64,000 nt of DNA from an uncultured Atopobium sp. (GCA_938036925.1 CALHVU010000034.1:1-64000), one strand, 5' to 3'; positions 32,498 to 41,358 are shown, counted from the first letter of the stretch. A program made the numbers and translations. The notes: generated by a model not told the origin, from the sequence alone.

Positions 32498-33238
32498 TTA
32501 CTCAGCAGCTGGGGTCTCGGACTCAGCGCCCATCTCTTCAGCAGAAATCTGCTCCTTGCCGCTACCTGCAAGAATTGCGTCTGCAGCAAGCTGGCACATA
32601 AGAGAAATGGAACGAATAGCATCGTCATTTGCAGGAATGCCGTAATCAACAACATCTGGATCAGAGTTGGTGTCAAGCAGGGAGACAACTGGGATGTGAA
32701 GACGGTTTGCCTCACGGATTGCGTTCTCTTCACGCTTGGAATCAACAACAAAGAGAGCCTGTGGAAGAGAAGTCATATCACGGACGCCACCGAGGTTAAG
32801 CTGAAGCTTCAGAAGCTCCTTGTTCTTAAGAGCCTGCTCCTTCTTAGGAAGAGTTGCCATACGGCCATCCTCTACCATTGCCTCAAGCTCCTCAAGGCGC
32901 TTGATGCGGGAACGCATGGTGACAAAGTTGGTGAGCATACCACCAAGCCAACGCTGGTTGATGTAAGGCATGTTTGCACGAGCTGCCTCAGTAGCGATTG
33001 GCTCCTGAGCCTGCTTCTTGGTGCCGACGAAGAGAACGCGGCCACCCTTAGATGCAACATTCTTCAGGAAAGTGTAAGCAGCATCTGCACCAAGCATGGT
33101 CTGCTTAAGGTCAAGAATGTAAATGCCGTTGCGCTCACCAAAGATATATGGCTTCATCTTAGGGTTCCAACGACGAGTCTGGTGACCATAGTGGCAACCA
33201 GCATCCAGAAGAGTCTGAATAGTAATCTTTGCAGCCAT
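32498..33238 (-). CDS. rpsB: 30S ribosomal protein S2
   Basis: Primary 30S protein joining late in assembly. Seen: QTLLDAGCHYGHQTRRWNPKM, YIFGERNGIYILDLKQT, VLFVGTKKQAQEPI, RWLGGMLTNFVTMRSRI and GIPANDDAIRSISL. At 246 residues it is normal, with an acidic tail. I start at ATG 33238, which has GGAGG seven bases upstream, rather than at an upstream in-frame ATG inside the leader. A ~150-base structured leader precedes it. Confidence 0.98.
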   Translation of the reverse strand: MAAKITIQTLLDAGCHYGHQTRRWNPKMKPYIFGERNGIYILDLKQTMLGADAAYTFLKNVASKGGRVLFVGTKKQAQEPIATEAARANMPYINQRWLGGMLTNFVTMRSRIKRLEELEAMVEDGRMATLPKKEQALKNKELLKLQLNLGGVRDMTSLPQALFVVDSKREENAIREANRLHIPVVSLLDTNSDPDVVDYGIPANDDAIRSISLMCQLAADAILAGSGKEQISAEEMGAESETPAAE

Positions 33239-33403
33239 TTTTACCTCCATTGGTTGTTCCTCCGTACGAGTTCAAGCCTTGTTAAAACCACCCAACACCT
33301 GGCTTAGCGTTAGGCACCACGGCAAACAAGTAGTCGTACGTGCGATTTTGTGCTGTTTGGTAACAGCATGTTGTGCTTCTACACAACTTTTGAAAGTATA
33401 GCA
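33239..33403 (-). promoter_or_regulatory. rpsB promoter and structured 5' leader
   Basis: An extended -10 (TGC-TATACT, 33395-33403) places the transcript start near 33388, leaving about 150 bases of leader. It holds a perfect 7-bp hairpin (33351-33368, TGCTGTT/AACAGCA, 4-base loop) and a 7-bp long-range helix (33263-33269 with 33334-33340) that would close just before the ribosome site. This is a candidate S2-binding autoregulatory leader; S2 leaders of this kind are known in other bacteria. Confidence 0.55.
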
Positions 33404-33509
33404 GGAAAACAAAGGCTACGTCTATAAAGAATTTAGACCATAACCTCTACAAATACTGCGTAAATGCATCAAACTTCTTTGCGCAAGATATTTCGCAACA
33501 ACGCTCAGC

Positions 33510-34436
33510 TCATTTTGATCTTGGATGAGCTGCTTTTGCTGCTTCTTTGAGCCTGTCAACTGACAAATGCGTATACACCTGTGTAGTTGAAAGTGATTCA
33601 TGACCTAAAAGTTCCTGTACAACACGAAGATCTGCTCCACCACCAAGAAGTTCTGTAGCGTATGTATGTCTCATAGCATGCGGCGAGAGTGAGCTGTCTA
33701 GTCCTGCAGCCGTTAAATACGATGAAAAAACCTTGCGCAAAGAATCTGCGCTCATAGTATTTCCTCTTACGGAAATAAAAAGAGCCGAATGTGCACGACC
33801 CGCTTTATCTTTCAACAAAAGCGTAGGTCGAGAAGAACTTAGGTACTTTTTAAGCCACTCGATAGCTGATTCATAGAGAGGAACAATTCGCTCTTTAGAG
33901 CCTTTACCAAAGAGACGTACTGTTCCATTTTGCAAATCAACCTGTTCAAGCTTGAGAGACGCCACCTCAGAAATACGAGCTCCTGTTGCATACAAAAACT
34001 CAAGAAATGCTCTATCTCTAAGCCCTACCGCGGTTGAAACATCACATGAGTCTAAAAGCCTATTTACATCGGAATCAGTCATAGTATGTGGAAGATTTCG
34101 TGGCGCTCGAGGATTGCTCAATGAAAGAGCTGGGTCTGTGGCAATCAGTTTTTCTCGCTGCATCCATTTGTAAAAACCACGGAGCGCAGATAAATGCCTA
34201 TTTAGTGTTTTTGCTGAATATTGAGCCTGTTTGAGATAGGCCAAATAGAGACGAAGGCTTCTGTGATCAACCCGAGTTACCGCAATACCTTCCCTACTAC
34301 ACCACTGCTCAAATGCCAAAAGATCAGTCTGATATGACCTTAGGGTATTCTCGGAAAGATTCCTGACCTTACTTAGATACTCAATAAATTGTTCAACATG
34401 ACTACCCTGCTCTTTTGAAATAGGCACGTTAATCAC
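33510..34436 (-). CDS. xerC: Tyrosine recombinase XerC/XerD family
   Basis: Site-specific recombinase resolving chromosome dimers at dif. The N-terminal SAM-like DNA-binding domain (about 10-95: FIEYLSKVRNLSENTLRSYQTDL) is followed by the catalytic domain with Arg in ATGARISEVASL (about 150), Lys in GKGSKERIVPL, HAMRHTYATELL (about 245), LLGHESLSTTQVYTHL with the Tyr nucleophile. At 308 residues it is Xer-sized, and its place after trmFO (as in xerC/codV loci) argues against a phage integrase. GTG 34436 overlaps trmFO by 8 bases; no clear Shine-Dalgarno. Confidence 0.92.
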   Translation of the reverse strand: MINVPISKEQGSHVEQFIEYLSKVRNLSENTLRSYQTDLLAFEQWCSREGIAVTRVDHRSLRLYLAYLKQAQYSAKTLNRHLSALRGFYKWMQREKLIATDPALSLSNPRAPRNLPHTMTDSDVNRLLDSCDVSTAVGLRDRAFLEFLYATGARISEVASLKLEQVDLQNGTVRLFGKGSKERIVPLYESAIEWLKKYLSSSRPTLLLKDKAGRAHSALFISVRGNTMSADSLRKVFSSYLTAAGLDSSLSPHAMRHTYATELLGGGADLRVVQELLGHESLSTTQVYTHLSVDRLKEAAKAAHPRSK

Positions 34437-35763
34437 ACTTCATGCAATCAAAAAGTTCTTGACGAGAAGAGATGTAGTCATCAAAGTCTTTATGAGCGCG
34501 CTCTGCCATCTTCTGACGGCGCTCGTCTTTTCTTTTGATATGCTCGTCCAGTGGCTCAAAAATTCCAAAGTTAACATGCATGGGCTGATAATCTTTGGTG
34601 TTTGGGTTTGTTGCATAACCCACAAGAGAGCCAAACGAAGTGGTCAAAGGAAGCCTGACTTCCTCTTTGTCCGACAGACGAGCATACATGTTTAGTGCAG
34701 CAAGCAGCCCTGAAGCAATAGCCTCGACATAGCCCTCTGTACCCGTAATTTGACCTGCGAGAATAGTAGAAGTTCCCGGAATTCCAAATGAGCCGTCAAG
34801 CGCATGAGGAGAGTCAACAAAAGAGTTTCTGTGCATGACGCCGTAGCGAACAAACTCAGCGTTTTCCAACCCTGGAATGAGGGTAAATACGCGTTTCTGC
34901 TCTCCCCAGGTAAGATTTGTCTGAAAACCAACCAGATTAAATGCTGTCTTAGCTGCATTTTCCGCACGAAGCTGAACTGCTGCCCAAGGGCGTTTACCTG
35001 TTCTAGGATCAATAAGTCCTACTGGCTTTAAAGCGCCAAATCTAATGGAATCATGTCCTGTTCTTGCCACTTCCTCAATAGGCTGACAAGCTTGGAACAA
35101 ATCAGACTGCTCAAAATCGTGACCAATAACACGCTTAGCTGCAAGTAACTCATCAACAAATGTGTCGTATTCCTCTTTATTCATGGGGCAATTGAGGTAA
35201 TCGCCAATTCCCAAGTCCTCATAACGAGATTGAGAGAATGCAATTGAATGGTCAATTGATTCATAAGACACAATAGGCGCTGCTGCATCAAAAAACGACA
35301 TTCTGTTAGTTCCAACACGCTTAGAAATTGCTTCGTACAAGCTATCTGAGCACAGTGGTCCTGCAGCAATAACTGTTGGCTCATCAGATAACTCCGTGAC
35401 CTCTGCATGAGTTACCGAGATGTTTGGATGATTTCTGATCTGCTCAGTAACAGCCTTTGAAAAATCTTCTCTATTAACCGCAAGAGCGCCGCCTGCGGGA
35501 ACAGAGTTTTCTTCTGCTATACGAAGCAGAAAACTGCCCATCTTTTTAAGCTCAGACTTTAAAATTCCAGCTGCAGAATCTTCCTTAGTTGACTTCAGAG
35601 AGTTGGAGCAGACCAGCTCAGCAAACATATCTGTGTGGTGTGCTGGAGAAGAAACAACAGGGCGCTGCTCAATGAGCTCTACAGAAACACCACGTGAAGC
35701 AAGCTGTAAAGCACATTCGCTTCCAGCTAAACCAGCGCCAACTACAGTAACTTTTTGTGTCAT
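34429..35763 (-). CDS. trmFO: Folate/FAD-dependent tRNA m5U54 methyltransferase
   Basis: Methylates U54 in the TΨC loop of tRNA using methylene-THF and FAD. FAD motif VVGAGLAGSECALQLASRG (about 6-24), ELVCSNSLKS and LGSFLL-like segments, AAPIVSYESIDHSIAFSQSRY, YLNCPMNKEEYDTF and the GQITGTEGYVEAIASGLLAALN C-terminal FAD box are typical. At 444 residues it is full length. AGGTGAACA precedes ATG 35763. In many bacteria topA lies between dprA and this gene; here topA is absent. Confidence 0.96.
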   Translation of the reverse strand: MTQKVTVVGAGLAGSECALQLASRGVSVELIEQRPVVSSPAHHTDMFAELVCSNSLKSTKEDSAAGILKSELKKMGSFLLRIAEENSVPAGGALAVNREDFSKAVTEQIRNHPNISVTHAEVTELSDEPTVIAAGPLCSDSLYEAISKRVGTNRMSFFDAAAPIVSYESIDHSIAFSQSRYEDLGIGDYLNCPMNKEEYDTFVDELLAAKRVIGHDFEQSDLFQACQPIEEVARTGHDSIRFGALKPVGLIDPRTGKRPWAAVQLRAENAAKTAFNLVGFQTNLTWGEQKRVFTLIPGLENAEFVRYGVMHRNSFVDSPHALDGSFGIPGTSTILAGQITGTEGYVEAIASGLLAALNMYARLSDKEEVRLPLTTSFGSLVGYATNPNTKDYQPMHVNFGIFEPLDEHIKRKDERRQKMAERAHKDFDDYISSRQELFDCMKCD

Positions 35764-35780
35764 TGTTCACCTATCACACA

Positions 35781-36656
35781 CTACGAATCCAAATAAAACT
35801 CTTTAGAAGGAGTATACCTTCCATCCGGTAATCTTTTTACCATTCCACGAGCTTCATAATCAGTAAGAGAATTTAACACGGTAAGTACGTTTTCTGATAG
35901 CCTCCATGCAAGCTCTTCTGGTCTTGAAGGGGAAGCAATAAGTGCAGATAGAAGTGGTGTCAACTTCTTATCTTGCTTCAATTGTTCCTGAACTAGGCAA
36001 TCAAAATCTAATGAAATTGCAATGCCCAACGATGTCTCATCAGGAATAATTTGAGCCCCTTCAGAGATGAGTCTATTCGTACCAGCAGAAGCAGGAGAAA
36101 AGATAGACCCGGGTATTGCATAAATAGTTTTACCAAGAGAGTTAGCAAACTCAGCAGTACTCATGGTGCCTGAGCAAAGCCCTGCTTCCGTTACCAAGAG
36201 CACTTTACCTAATGCTGCAATAACCGCATTTCTTCTAGGAAAGGCATAACGTCTAGGAGGCGTTCCCCACCTGTCTAAAGAAATGACTGCTCCCCTTCCT
36301 TCTCGCGCTGCTTCAAAAAGCTCTGCAGAAGTAGTTGGATATGTCACATCTGCACCACAGCCTGCCACTACAACAGTCTTTCCACCAGCATTAAGAGAAG
36401 CCATACCCGCCATGTAGTCGCAGCCAAGAGCTCCCCCAGATACCACCAAAATATTGTTATCAGCGGCGCATCTGCCAGCCATTTCTGCAATTGCCATGCC
36501 GTATGGGGTAGCTCTACGAGCCCCAATTACAGACATACAAGGTTGCTGCAAAACGCTTCTATCCCCCATTCCATAGATAATTTCAGGTGGATGGTTGAGC
36601 AGTAACAATTCTTTTGGATAGTCCTCATCTTCTGATGAAATCTCCCATCTCTCCAT
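35781..36656 (-). CDS. dprA: DNA processing protein DprA
   Basis: Binds incoming single-stranded DNA during natural transformation and loads RecA. The Rossmann-like core is visible: SVIGARRATPYG (about 43), VVSGGALGCDYMAGMASLNAGGKTVVV, SEG-like and FPRRNAVIAALGKVLLVTEAGLCSGTMSTAEFA, and AIPGSIFSPASAGTNRLISEGA. The usual SGLARGID motif is changed to SGGALGCD. A small winged-helix-like C-terminus follows (about 230-290). At 291 residues it is on the short side, lacking an N-terminal SAM domain. It follows comM by 2 bases. Confidence 0.93.
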   Translation of the reverse strand: MERWEISSEDEDYPKELLLLNHPPEIIYGMGDRSVLQQPCMSVIGARRATPYGMAIAEMAGRCAADNNILVVSGGALGCDYMAGMASLNAGGKTVVVAGCGADVTYPTTSAELFEAAREGRGAVISLDRWGTPPRRYAFPRRNAVIAALGKVLLVTEAGLCSGTMSTAEFANSLGKTIYAIPGSIFSPASAGTNRLISEGAQIIPDETSLGIAISLDFDCLVQEQLKQDKKLTPLLSALIASPSRPEELAWRLSENVLTVLNSLTDYEARGMVKRLPDGRYTPSKEFYLDS

Positions 36657-36658
36657 TG

Positions 36659-38155
36659 CTACTCCAAAGAACGAGACCTATAGGCAACCGCCTCAGATAC
36701 GTCGTCTTTTGTCACTTTTTCATGGTGGGCAATATCTGCGATAGTCCTTGCAACCCTGCAGGTACGCGTTATTGCTCTACCTCCTAAATGAAGTCCACGA
36801 GCAAATCTATGAAGCAGTTGCAATGCCGATTCATCAAAGCTCTCCACGTACTTTTGGCGAGAAATGCCATCCACTCCACGGGTTTCTCGCCAAGAAGCAA
36901 AGTCTCTACCAGAGACAACAAGTGAGCGCATACCTGCTGAAGTGAGTCCTAGCTCACCTTGAATTACTCGATCAGAAGAAGGTCGGGCAACATCACACAC
37001 AATATCTATTCGATCCATTAAAGGACCTCCAATTTTTGATTGATACGTAGAAATCTTTCCTGGAGAGCACTTGCAGGTGTGAGTTTTATCTCCAAAGTAT
37101 CCGCAGGGACAGGGGTTAGCTGCAGCAATGAGCTGGAACTGAGAAGGAAACTTATAGATGCCATCCACTCGCGCAAGACGTACATATCCATCTTCGATTG
37201 GCTGACGTAAAACCTGCAGCGTATTAGAAGCAAACTCGGGCAGCTCATCTAAAAAGAGCACGCCTTTATGGGCAAGAGAAATTTCGCCTGGGATGACAGG
37301 TCTGCCACCTCCAATCATGCCTGCTACAGAAGCTGAATGATGAGGAGACCTAAAGGGCCGTATACCTGCTTGAATAGAATCTGTTTCACACCCCGCTACA
37401 GAATGAATGAGCAATACCTCATCGCGCTCTTCTTTAGAGAGCTCTGGGAGGATAGTTGGAATTCTTTTAGCAAGCATGGTTTTACCTGCACCTGGCGGGC
37501 CAATCATAAGCATCCCCAGGTTTCCTGTAGCTGCGATTACAATTGCTCGCTTGACTAATTCCTGGTCAATCACCTCTTCAAAGTCTAAATTCTCGCTGAG
37601 CATTGCTGTTTCAGCAGAATGCTTACGCCGAACCAATGGCTTACAGAATGATTGATCTCTTAAACTCAAGTTGAGCAATGATTGAATTCCTATGACGTGA
37701 CTCCAGTCATAACCAAACAAATTGCAATCTGAAGAGGAGATGAGTTTCATTCCCAGTTTCTTAGCAAGCATTGCATACGCTGCCATACCTCTCACTGAAG
37801 AGATCTTGCCGTTTAATGAGAGTTCTCCAACAAACAGCCTGTTATGCACAATCTCTTGAGGAATCTGTCCAGTAGCTGCAAGAATAGCAACGGCTATGGG
37901 CAAATCAAATCCAGTGCCTGTCTTCTTTATATCCGCAGGCGTCAAATTGATTGTTACTAGCAATCGAGGAATGGTAAATCCGGCAGCTTTTAGTGAACAG
38001 CGCACACGAGAACGAGATTCCATAATGGAGCTATCAGGCATACCTACTATGGTTATTCCAGGTATGCCGCCTGAAATACCTACTTCTACATCAACGGGTA
38101 TTGCCTCAATTCCTCTAAGAGTTGCGGTATGAACGCAGATGGTTGCTTGACTCAT
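36659..38155 (-). CDS. comM: ComM/YifB family AAA+ Mg-chelatase-like ATPase
   Basis: Hexameric helicase that promotes branch migration during integration of transforming DNA. An N-terminal Lon-protease-like fold domain (about 1-165: EVGISGGIPGITIVGMPDSS, GFDLPIAVAILAATGQI) precedes the AAA+ domain with Walker A GPPGAGKTML (about 216), Walker B VLFLDELPEF (about 300) and the RQPIEDG and AANPCPCG elements; the cysteine-rich CPCGYFGDKTHTCKC may bind zinc. At 498 residues it is full length. ATG 38155 overlaps the yraN stop by 4 bases. The gene contains an inverted pair of GGCGAGAA octamers (36857 and 36885). Confidence 0.95.
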   Translation of the reverse strand: MSQATICVHTATLRGIEAIPVDVEVGISGGIPGITIVGMPDSSIMESRSRVRCSLKAAGFTIPRLLVTINLTPADIKKTGTGFDLPIAVAILAATGQIPQEIVHNRLFVGELSLNGKISSVRGMAAYAMLAKKLGMKLISSSDCNLFGYDWSHVIGIQSLLNLSLRDQSFCKPLVRRKHSAETAMLSENLDFEEVIDQELVKRAIVIAATGNLGMLMIGPPGAGKTMLAKRIPTILPELSKEERDEVLLIHSVAGCETDSIQAGIRPFRSPHHSASVAGMIGGGRPVIPGEISLAHKGVLFLDELPEFASNTLQVLRQPIEDGYVRLARVDGIYKFPSQFQLIAAANPCPCGYFGDKTHTCKCSPGKISTYQSKIGGPLMDRIDIVCDVARPSSDRVIQGELGLTSAGMRSLVVSGRDFASWRETRGVDGISRQKYVESFDESALQLLHRFARGLHLGGRAITRTCRVARTIADIAHHEKVTKDDVSEAVAYRSRSLE

Positions 38156-38670
38156 TGCTCGTCCCAGCTAAATGCTCCAATTAAATGCCTTAGGCTTGCT
38201 GTGCTTGGAGCTACCAGATTAATAGCAACAACATCAAATCTAATAGAGGTAAGTGCTGGATGAAGCGCTGCATACATAAGCGCAAGCGTTCTGTATTTTT
38301 CCTGCTTTGCCCTATTTACAGCCAGCTCAGGCATGATGCTATCGTCTTTGTTCAAAATACGTCTTGTCTTTACCTCAACAAGCACAACGTTATCGCCATC
38401 TTGAGCAACAATATCAACCTCACCAATCTGACACGTCCAGTTAGTTTGGATAATTTTGTAGCCTCTTTTGATGAGATATTTTGCAGCGATCTCCTCACCT
38501 TTCTCACCAATTTGGCGAGAAGACATCTCTTCTAGCGGAATTCTTCCCTCCTGTGCGTCATCCTCTTCAGAAACCTTGTCCTGATCTTTTGGCTCCTCCT
38601 GTAGTGAGGGTTTCTCCTCTACCTCATTAGGTAAAGAACCTGGATACTTGCTTGCGTCTTTCTTGCACAT
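38152..38670 (-). CDS. yraN: UPF0102 (YraN) nuclease-fold protein
   Basis: A 172-residue protein whose C-terminal ~115 residues match the UPF0102 family of predicted Holliday-junction-resolvase-like nucleases: GEKGEEIAAKYLIKRGYKIIQTNW, the GEVDIVAQD and VLVEVKTR residues of a PD-(D/E)XK active site, and ALMYAALHP. The N-terminal ~55 residues are charged, low-complexity and Glu/Lys-rich, beyond the family norm. I start at ATG 38670 (AAAGGAG upstream) rather than the in-frame ATG at 38712. It overlaps comM by 4 bases, a common linkage. Confidence 0.88.
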   Translation of the reverse strand: MCKKDASKYPGSLPNEVEEKPSLQEEPKDQDKVSEEDDAQEGRIPLEEMSSRQIGEKGEEIAAKYLIKRGYKIIQTNWTCQIGEVDIVAQDGDNVVLVEVKTRRILNKDDSIMPELAVNRAKQEKYRTLALMYAALHPALTSIRFDVVAINLVAPSTASLRHLIGAFSWDEQ

Positions 38671-38801
38671 AACTCTCCTTTCATTGTGGGAGAGTTCAGT
38701 TTGCAGGAGCACTTTGACACTAACTTGACTGCTGTCTGTTTAAACAGCGTAATGATTCTGACGAAAGTAAAAAATTTGATATTACGGACTTGCGGCTAAA
38801 G

Positions 38802-38835
38802 AAAAAGCCCGTTCAATCCTCTTAGAATGAACGGG
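38802..38835 (-). terminator. Terminator after rnhB
   Basis: On the minus strand CCCGTTCA and TGAACGGG form a perfect 8-bp stem with a 12-base loop and are followed by CTTTTTC. It lies about 50 bases after the rnhB stop and separates it from yraN. Confidence 0.85.
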
Positions 38836-38882
38836 TCCCTGTTTGCGTCTGAAAGTTAATCTGATAGCTTAAATTGGATGTA

Positions 38883-39656
38883 TTAAAACAGTCTTTGCGT
38901 CTTAACAAAGTTTCCACAAAACGACGCACGATGTATAGGAGAAAGTCCCATCTCACCAATAGCTTCAATGTGTTCAGCAGAGGCATATCCTTTACATTCT
39001 GCCAGGTGATAGCCGGGGTACTCCTCGTCATAGGCCACCATAAGAGCATCTCTTGTTACCTTTGCCACAATTGAAGCGGCAGCAATAGAAGCAATGCGTG
39101 CATCACCCTTAACAAGCGTCTTTTCTTTGGGGTGGATATGCATAGGATTTCCATCAATCAAGACGCAGTCAGGCTCAATACCTGTGTTTTTGACAGCCTG
39201 AAGCATAGCGTCTCTTAAACACTGTGCCATGCCAACTTCATCAATTCTTTGCGGTGAAATATGAGCAATGCCAATTGCTGTAGCAACTTCTTGAATTTGT
39301 GCCGCTAAAATCTCTCGTTTTGTTGCGGTTAATTTTTTGGAATCGTTTAGTCCATAGATGATGGGGTCTTCTGGCAAACATACCGCACAAACCGTTAAAG
39401 GACCAGCTACAGAGCCTCTACCAACCTCATCAACACCAACAACTAGTCCGCCTCCAGAAAGCTCCTTCTGAAAGCGATACATTTCTTCTACACGGGCCTT
39501 CTCGGCATGTTCTTTTTCAATGCGCTTTTTAGCTGATTCTAGAGCCTTGATAACCTGTTTACGGGGATCCTCGCTATAACGAGCTATGAGTTCGTAAACC
39601 TCAGCCTCTGGGGCATCGCTTAATCGAGCAAGTATGTCTTTAGCAGAATCAGCCAT
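38883..39656 (-). CDS. rnhB: Ribonuclease HII
   Basis: Removes ribonucleotides from DNA-RNA hybrids. The catalytic core begins at VVGVDEVGRGSVAGPLTVCAV (about 73, first Asp-Glu pair), followed by NDSKKLTATKRE, CVLIDGNP (third acid, about 170) and KGDARIASIAAASIVAKVTRD. An N-terminal helical extension of about 70 residues precedes it, as in some Gram-positive RnhB proteins. At 257 residues it is full length. GGAG precedes ATG 39656. It follows rplS after the latter's terminator. Confidence 0.95.
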   Translation of the reverse strand: MADSAKDILARLSDAPEAEVYELIARYSEDPRKQVIKALESAKKRIEKEHAEKARVEEMYRFQKELSGGGLVVGVDEVGRGSVAGPLTVCAVCLPEDPIIYGLNDSKKLTATKREILAAQIQEVATAIGIAHISPQRIDEVGMAQCLRDAMLQAVKNTGIEPDCVLIDGNPMHIHPKEKTLVKGDARIASIAAASIVAKVTRDALMVAYDEEYPGYHLAECKGYASAEHIEAIGEMGLSPIHRASFCGNFVKTQRLF

Positions 39657-39686
39657 GTTTTCTCCAAACTACACGACTATGGTACT

Positions 39687-39712
39687 AAAAAAGCCGCCCG
39701 GAGGCGGCTTTA
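39687..39712 (-). terminator. Terminator after rplS
   Basis: Stem AAAGCCGCC/GGCGGCTTT with a short loop, running into six T on the minus strand, just past the rplS stop. Confidence 0.9.
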
Positions 39713-39730
39713 AAGAGCATATGAAGTTGA

Positions 39731-40072
39731 TTAGCGCTTCTCGCGAAGACGAGCAGCCTTACCAACACGATCGCGCAGGAAGTAGAGCTTAGCGCGGTGA
39801 ACAACACCGTGGCGAAGAACCTCAAGCTTAGCAATTTTTGGTGAGTGAAGTGGGAAAGTACGCTCAACACCAATGCCAAAGCTGATCTTACGAACGGTAA
39901 AAGTCTCACGGGAACCCTCGCCGGAAAGACGAATGATGTCGCCCTGGAAGACCTGCTCACGAGTACGGTCACCCTCGACAATGCGATAGTGAACCTTTAC
40001 GTTGTCACCAACGCGGACCTCAGGAATGTCCTCGCGGATCTGCTGACGCTCAATAGCGCGAATGTAGTCCAT
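39731..40072 (-). CDS. rplS: 50S ribosomal protein L19
   Basis: Large-subunit protein at the subunit interface. The 113-residue sequence shows VRVGDNVKVHYRIVEGDRTREQVFQGDIIR, SFGIGVERTFPLHSPKI and a basic RLREKR end. Often found beside trmD, but here it is about 8 kb away, in its own transcription unit with a dedicated promoter (40138-40166) and terminator (39687-39712). GAGGAAAC precedes ATG 40072. Confidence 0.97.
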   Translation of the reverse strand: MDYIRAIERQQIREDIPEVRVGDNVKVHYRIVEGDRTREQVFQGDIIRLSGEGSRETFTVRKISFGIGVERTFPLHSPKIAKLEVLRHGVVHRAKLYFLRDRVGKAARLREKR

Positions 40073-40133
40073 TGTTTCCTCATCTCTAGAGGTGCCGACG
40101 CCCCTGCGAACGACACATAGTTAACACACAGAC

Positions 40134-40166
40134 GGAAAGTATACGTGAATACTTTCCACTGTACAA
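40134..40166 (-). promoter_or_regulatory. rplS promoter with palindromic operator candidate
   Basis: On the minus strand TTGTAC (40161-40166) and TATACT (40138-40143) are separated by 17 bases, a near-consensus promoter. A perfect 9-bp inverted repeat, GGAAAGTAT/ATACTTTCC with a 6-base centre (40134-40157), covers the spacer and the -10, where a bound protein would block transcription. Regulator unknown. Confidence 0.7.
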
Positions 40167-40185
40167 GGGCTAATTTGGATAAAAC

Positions 40186-41244
40186 TTACTTTACATATCT
40201 TCTTTTACCCCAGGAACGAGGCAGGCGAAGATCTTCAAACACTCTGGTTGCATATCTATCGGTCATACCAGACACGTAATCTGCTACTTGGATTTCTGGA
40301 TGATCAAAGTCATGACACTTGTATTCTGCAGGAACCTCATCTAAATGGTTAACAAAGTAATCAAACAGCTCAATGATGAGGTCATATGCCTTGGGTTCTT
40401 CGTATTTTGCGTCTCCTGATGCGTACAGATTAGCAAACAGGAATGCTCTCATGGTCATCATGGCGCCCCACATGGAGTCGGTCATTTTAATGTCGCCTAC
40501 GCGAGAGCTCTCAGAGACAATATCGTGAACCATGTTTTCAATGCGCTCAGGTGAGCTATTTCCAAGAACCTCTCGAGCTTCAGTTGGAAGATACTCCTCC
40601 GAAAGAAGTCCTGCTCGTTTTGCGTCATCAATATCGTGCGTTACATACGCAATGCGGTCCGAAATGGCAACAATTCTTCCTTCTGCTGTTTCTGCACGTA
40701 GATTACCTGAATGGCATCTAATACCATCAATAACCTCATGAGAAAGATTAAGACCCTGACCGTCTTTCTCCAGATACTCAACAATGCGGGCACTCTGCTG
40801 ATTATGAGCAAAAATATACTCATTTTCTGGAGCATCGGGGTCCATTCCCCTATACAGACTAATGGCGTGCGAAAGCGCCTTCTCGCCAATATGGCCAAAC
40901 GGTGTATGACCTAAATCATGTCCAAGTGCAATTGCCTCAGTCAGGTCTTCGTTTAAGCCAAGAGGACGCGCAATTGAGCGTGCAATCTGAGAAACCTCAA
41001 GCGTATGAATAAGACGAGTCCTATAGTGGTCCCCTTCTGGGGCGAGAAAAACCTGTGTCTTGTGAGCAAGTCTTCTGAAGCTCTTGCTATGCAAAATACG
41101 GTCTCTATCACACTGATAACAGGTACGGTACTGGTCAGGTTCCTCTGCAATCGCACGACCTTTACTTTGATCAGAAAAAGCCGCTTCAGGAGATAAGATT
41201 TGATGCTCGCGAGCTTCAAGATCTTCTCGTCTAATGGATAACAT
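40186..41244 (-). CDS. dgt: dGTP triphosphohydrolase-like HD protein
   Basis: HD-domain enzyme that hydrolyses dNTPs to nucleoside and tripolyphosphate. Seen: RDRILHSKSFRRLAHKTQVF, RTRLIHTLEVSQIARSIA (first His), ALGHDLGHTPFGHIGE with the HD pair (about 105), GIRCHSG and ISDRIAYVTHDIDDA. At 352 residues it is typical of the Gram-positive class; exact nucleotide specificity varies in the family. I start at ATG 41244, which has AAGGAGG upstream, not at an ATG 30 bases earlier. Terminator-bounded on its upstream side (41301-41326 ends ppdK). Confidence 0.93.
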   Translation of the reverse strand: MLSIRREDLEAREHQILSPEAAFSDQSKGRAIAEEPDQYRTCYQCDRDRILHSKSFRRLAHKTQVFLAPEGDHYRTRLIHTLEVSQIARSIARPLGLNEDLTEAIALGHDLGHTPFGHIGEKALSHAISLYRGMDPDAPENEYIFAHNQQSARIVEYLEKDGQGLNLSHEVIDGIRCHSGNLRAETAEGRIVAISDRIAYVTHDIDDAKRAGLLSEEYLPTEAREVLGNSSPERIENMVHDIVSESSRVGDIKMTDSMWGAMMTMRAFLFANLYASGDAKYEEPKAYDLIIELFDYFVNHLDEVPAEYKCHDFDHPEIQVADYVSGMTDRYATRVFEDLRLPRSWGKRRYVK

Positions 41245-41300
41245 AGAACCTCCTTGTACCTGCATCTTTATCACATAATAGCAGGATATTACTATCTAGC

Positions 41301-41326
41301 AAAAGAGGGCGACCGAAGCCGCCCTC
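41301..41326 (-). terminator. Terminator of ppdK
   Basis: GAGGGCGGC and GTCGCCCTC pair around a TTCG tetraloop on the minus strand and run into TTTT, about 30 bases past the ppdK stop. Confidence 0.9.
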
Positions 41327-41358
41327 TAGAGTTTGTTGCAGTGTGTCTAGAAGAAAAC

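Noticed and set aside
33510..34436. Integrase of a mobile element
   Set aside because: Length, motifs and position after trmFO/dprA fit a chromosomal Xer recombinase; no att sites or phage genes nearby.
35764..35780. Missing topA between dprA and trmFO as evidence of deletion
   Set aside because: The short clean junction and good ribosome site show no scar; topA is simply elsewhere in many lineages.
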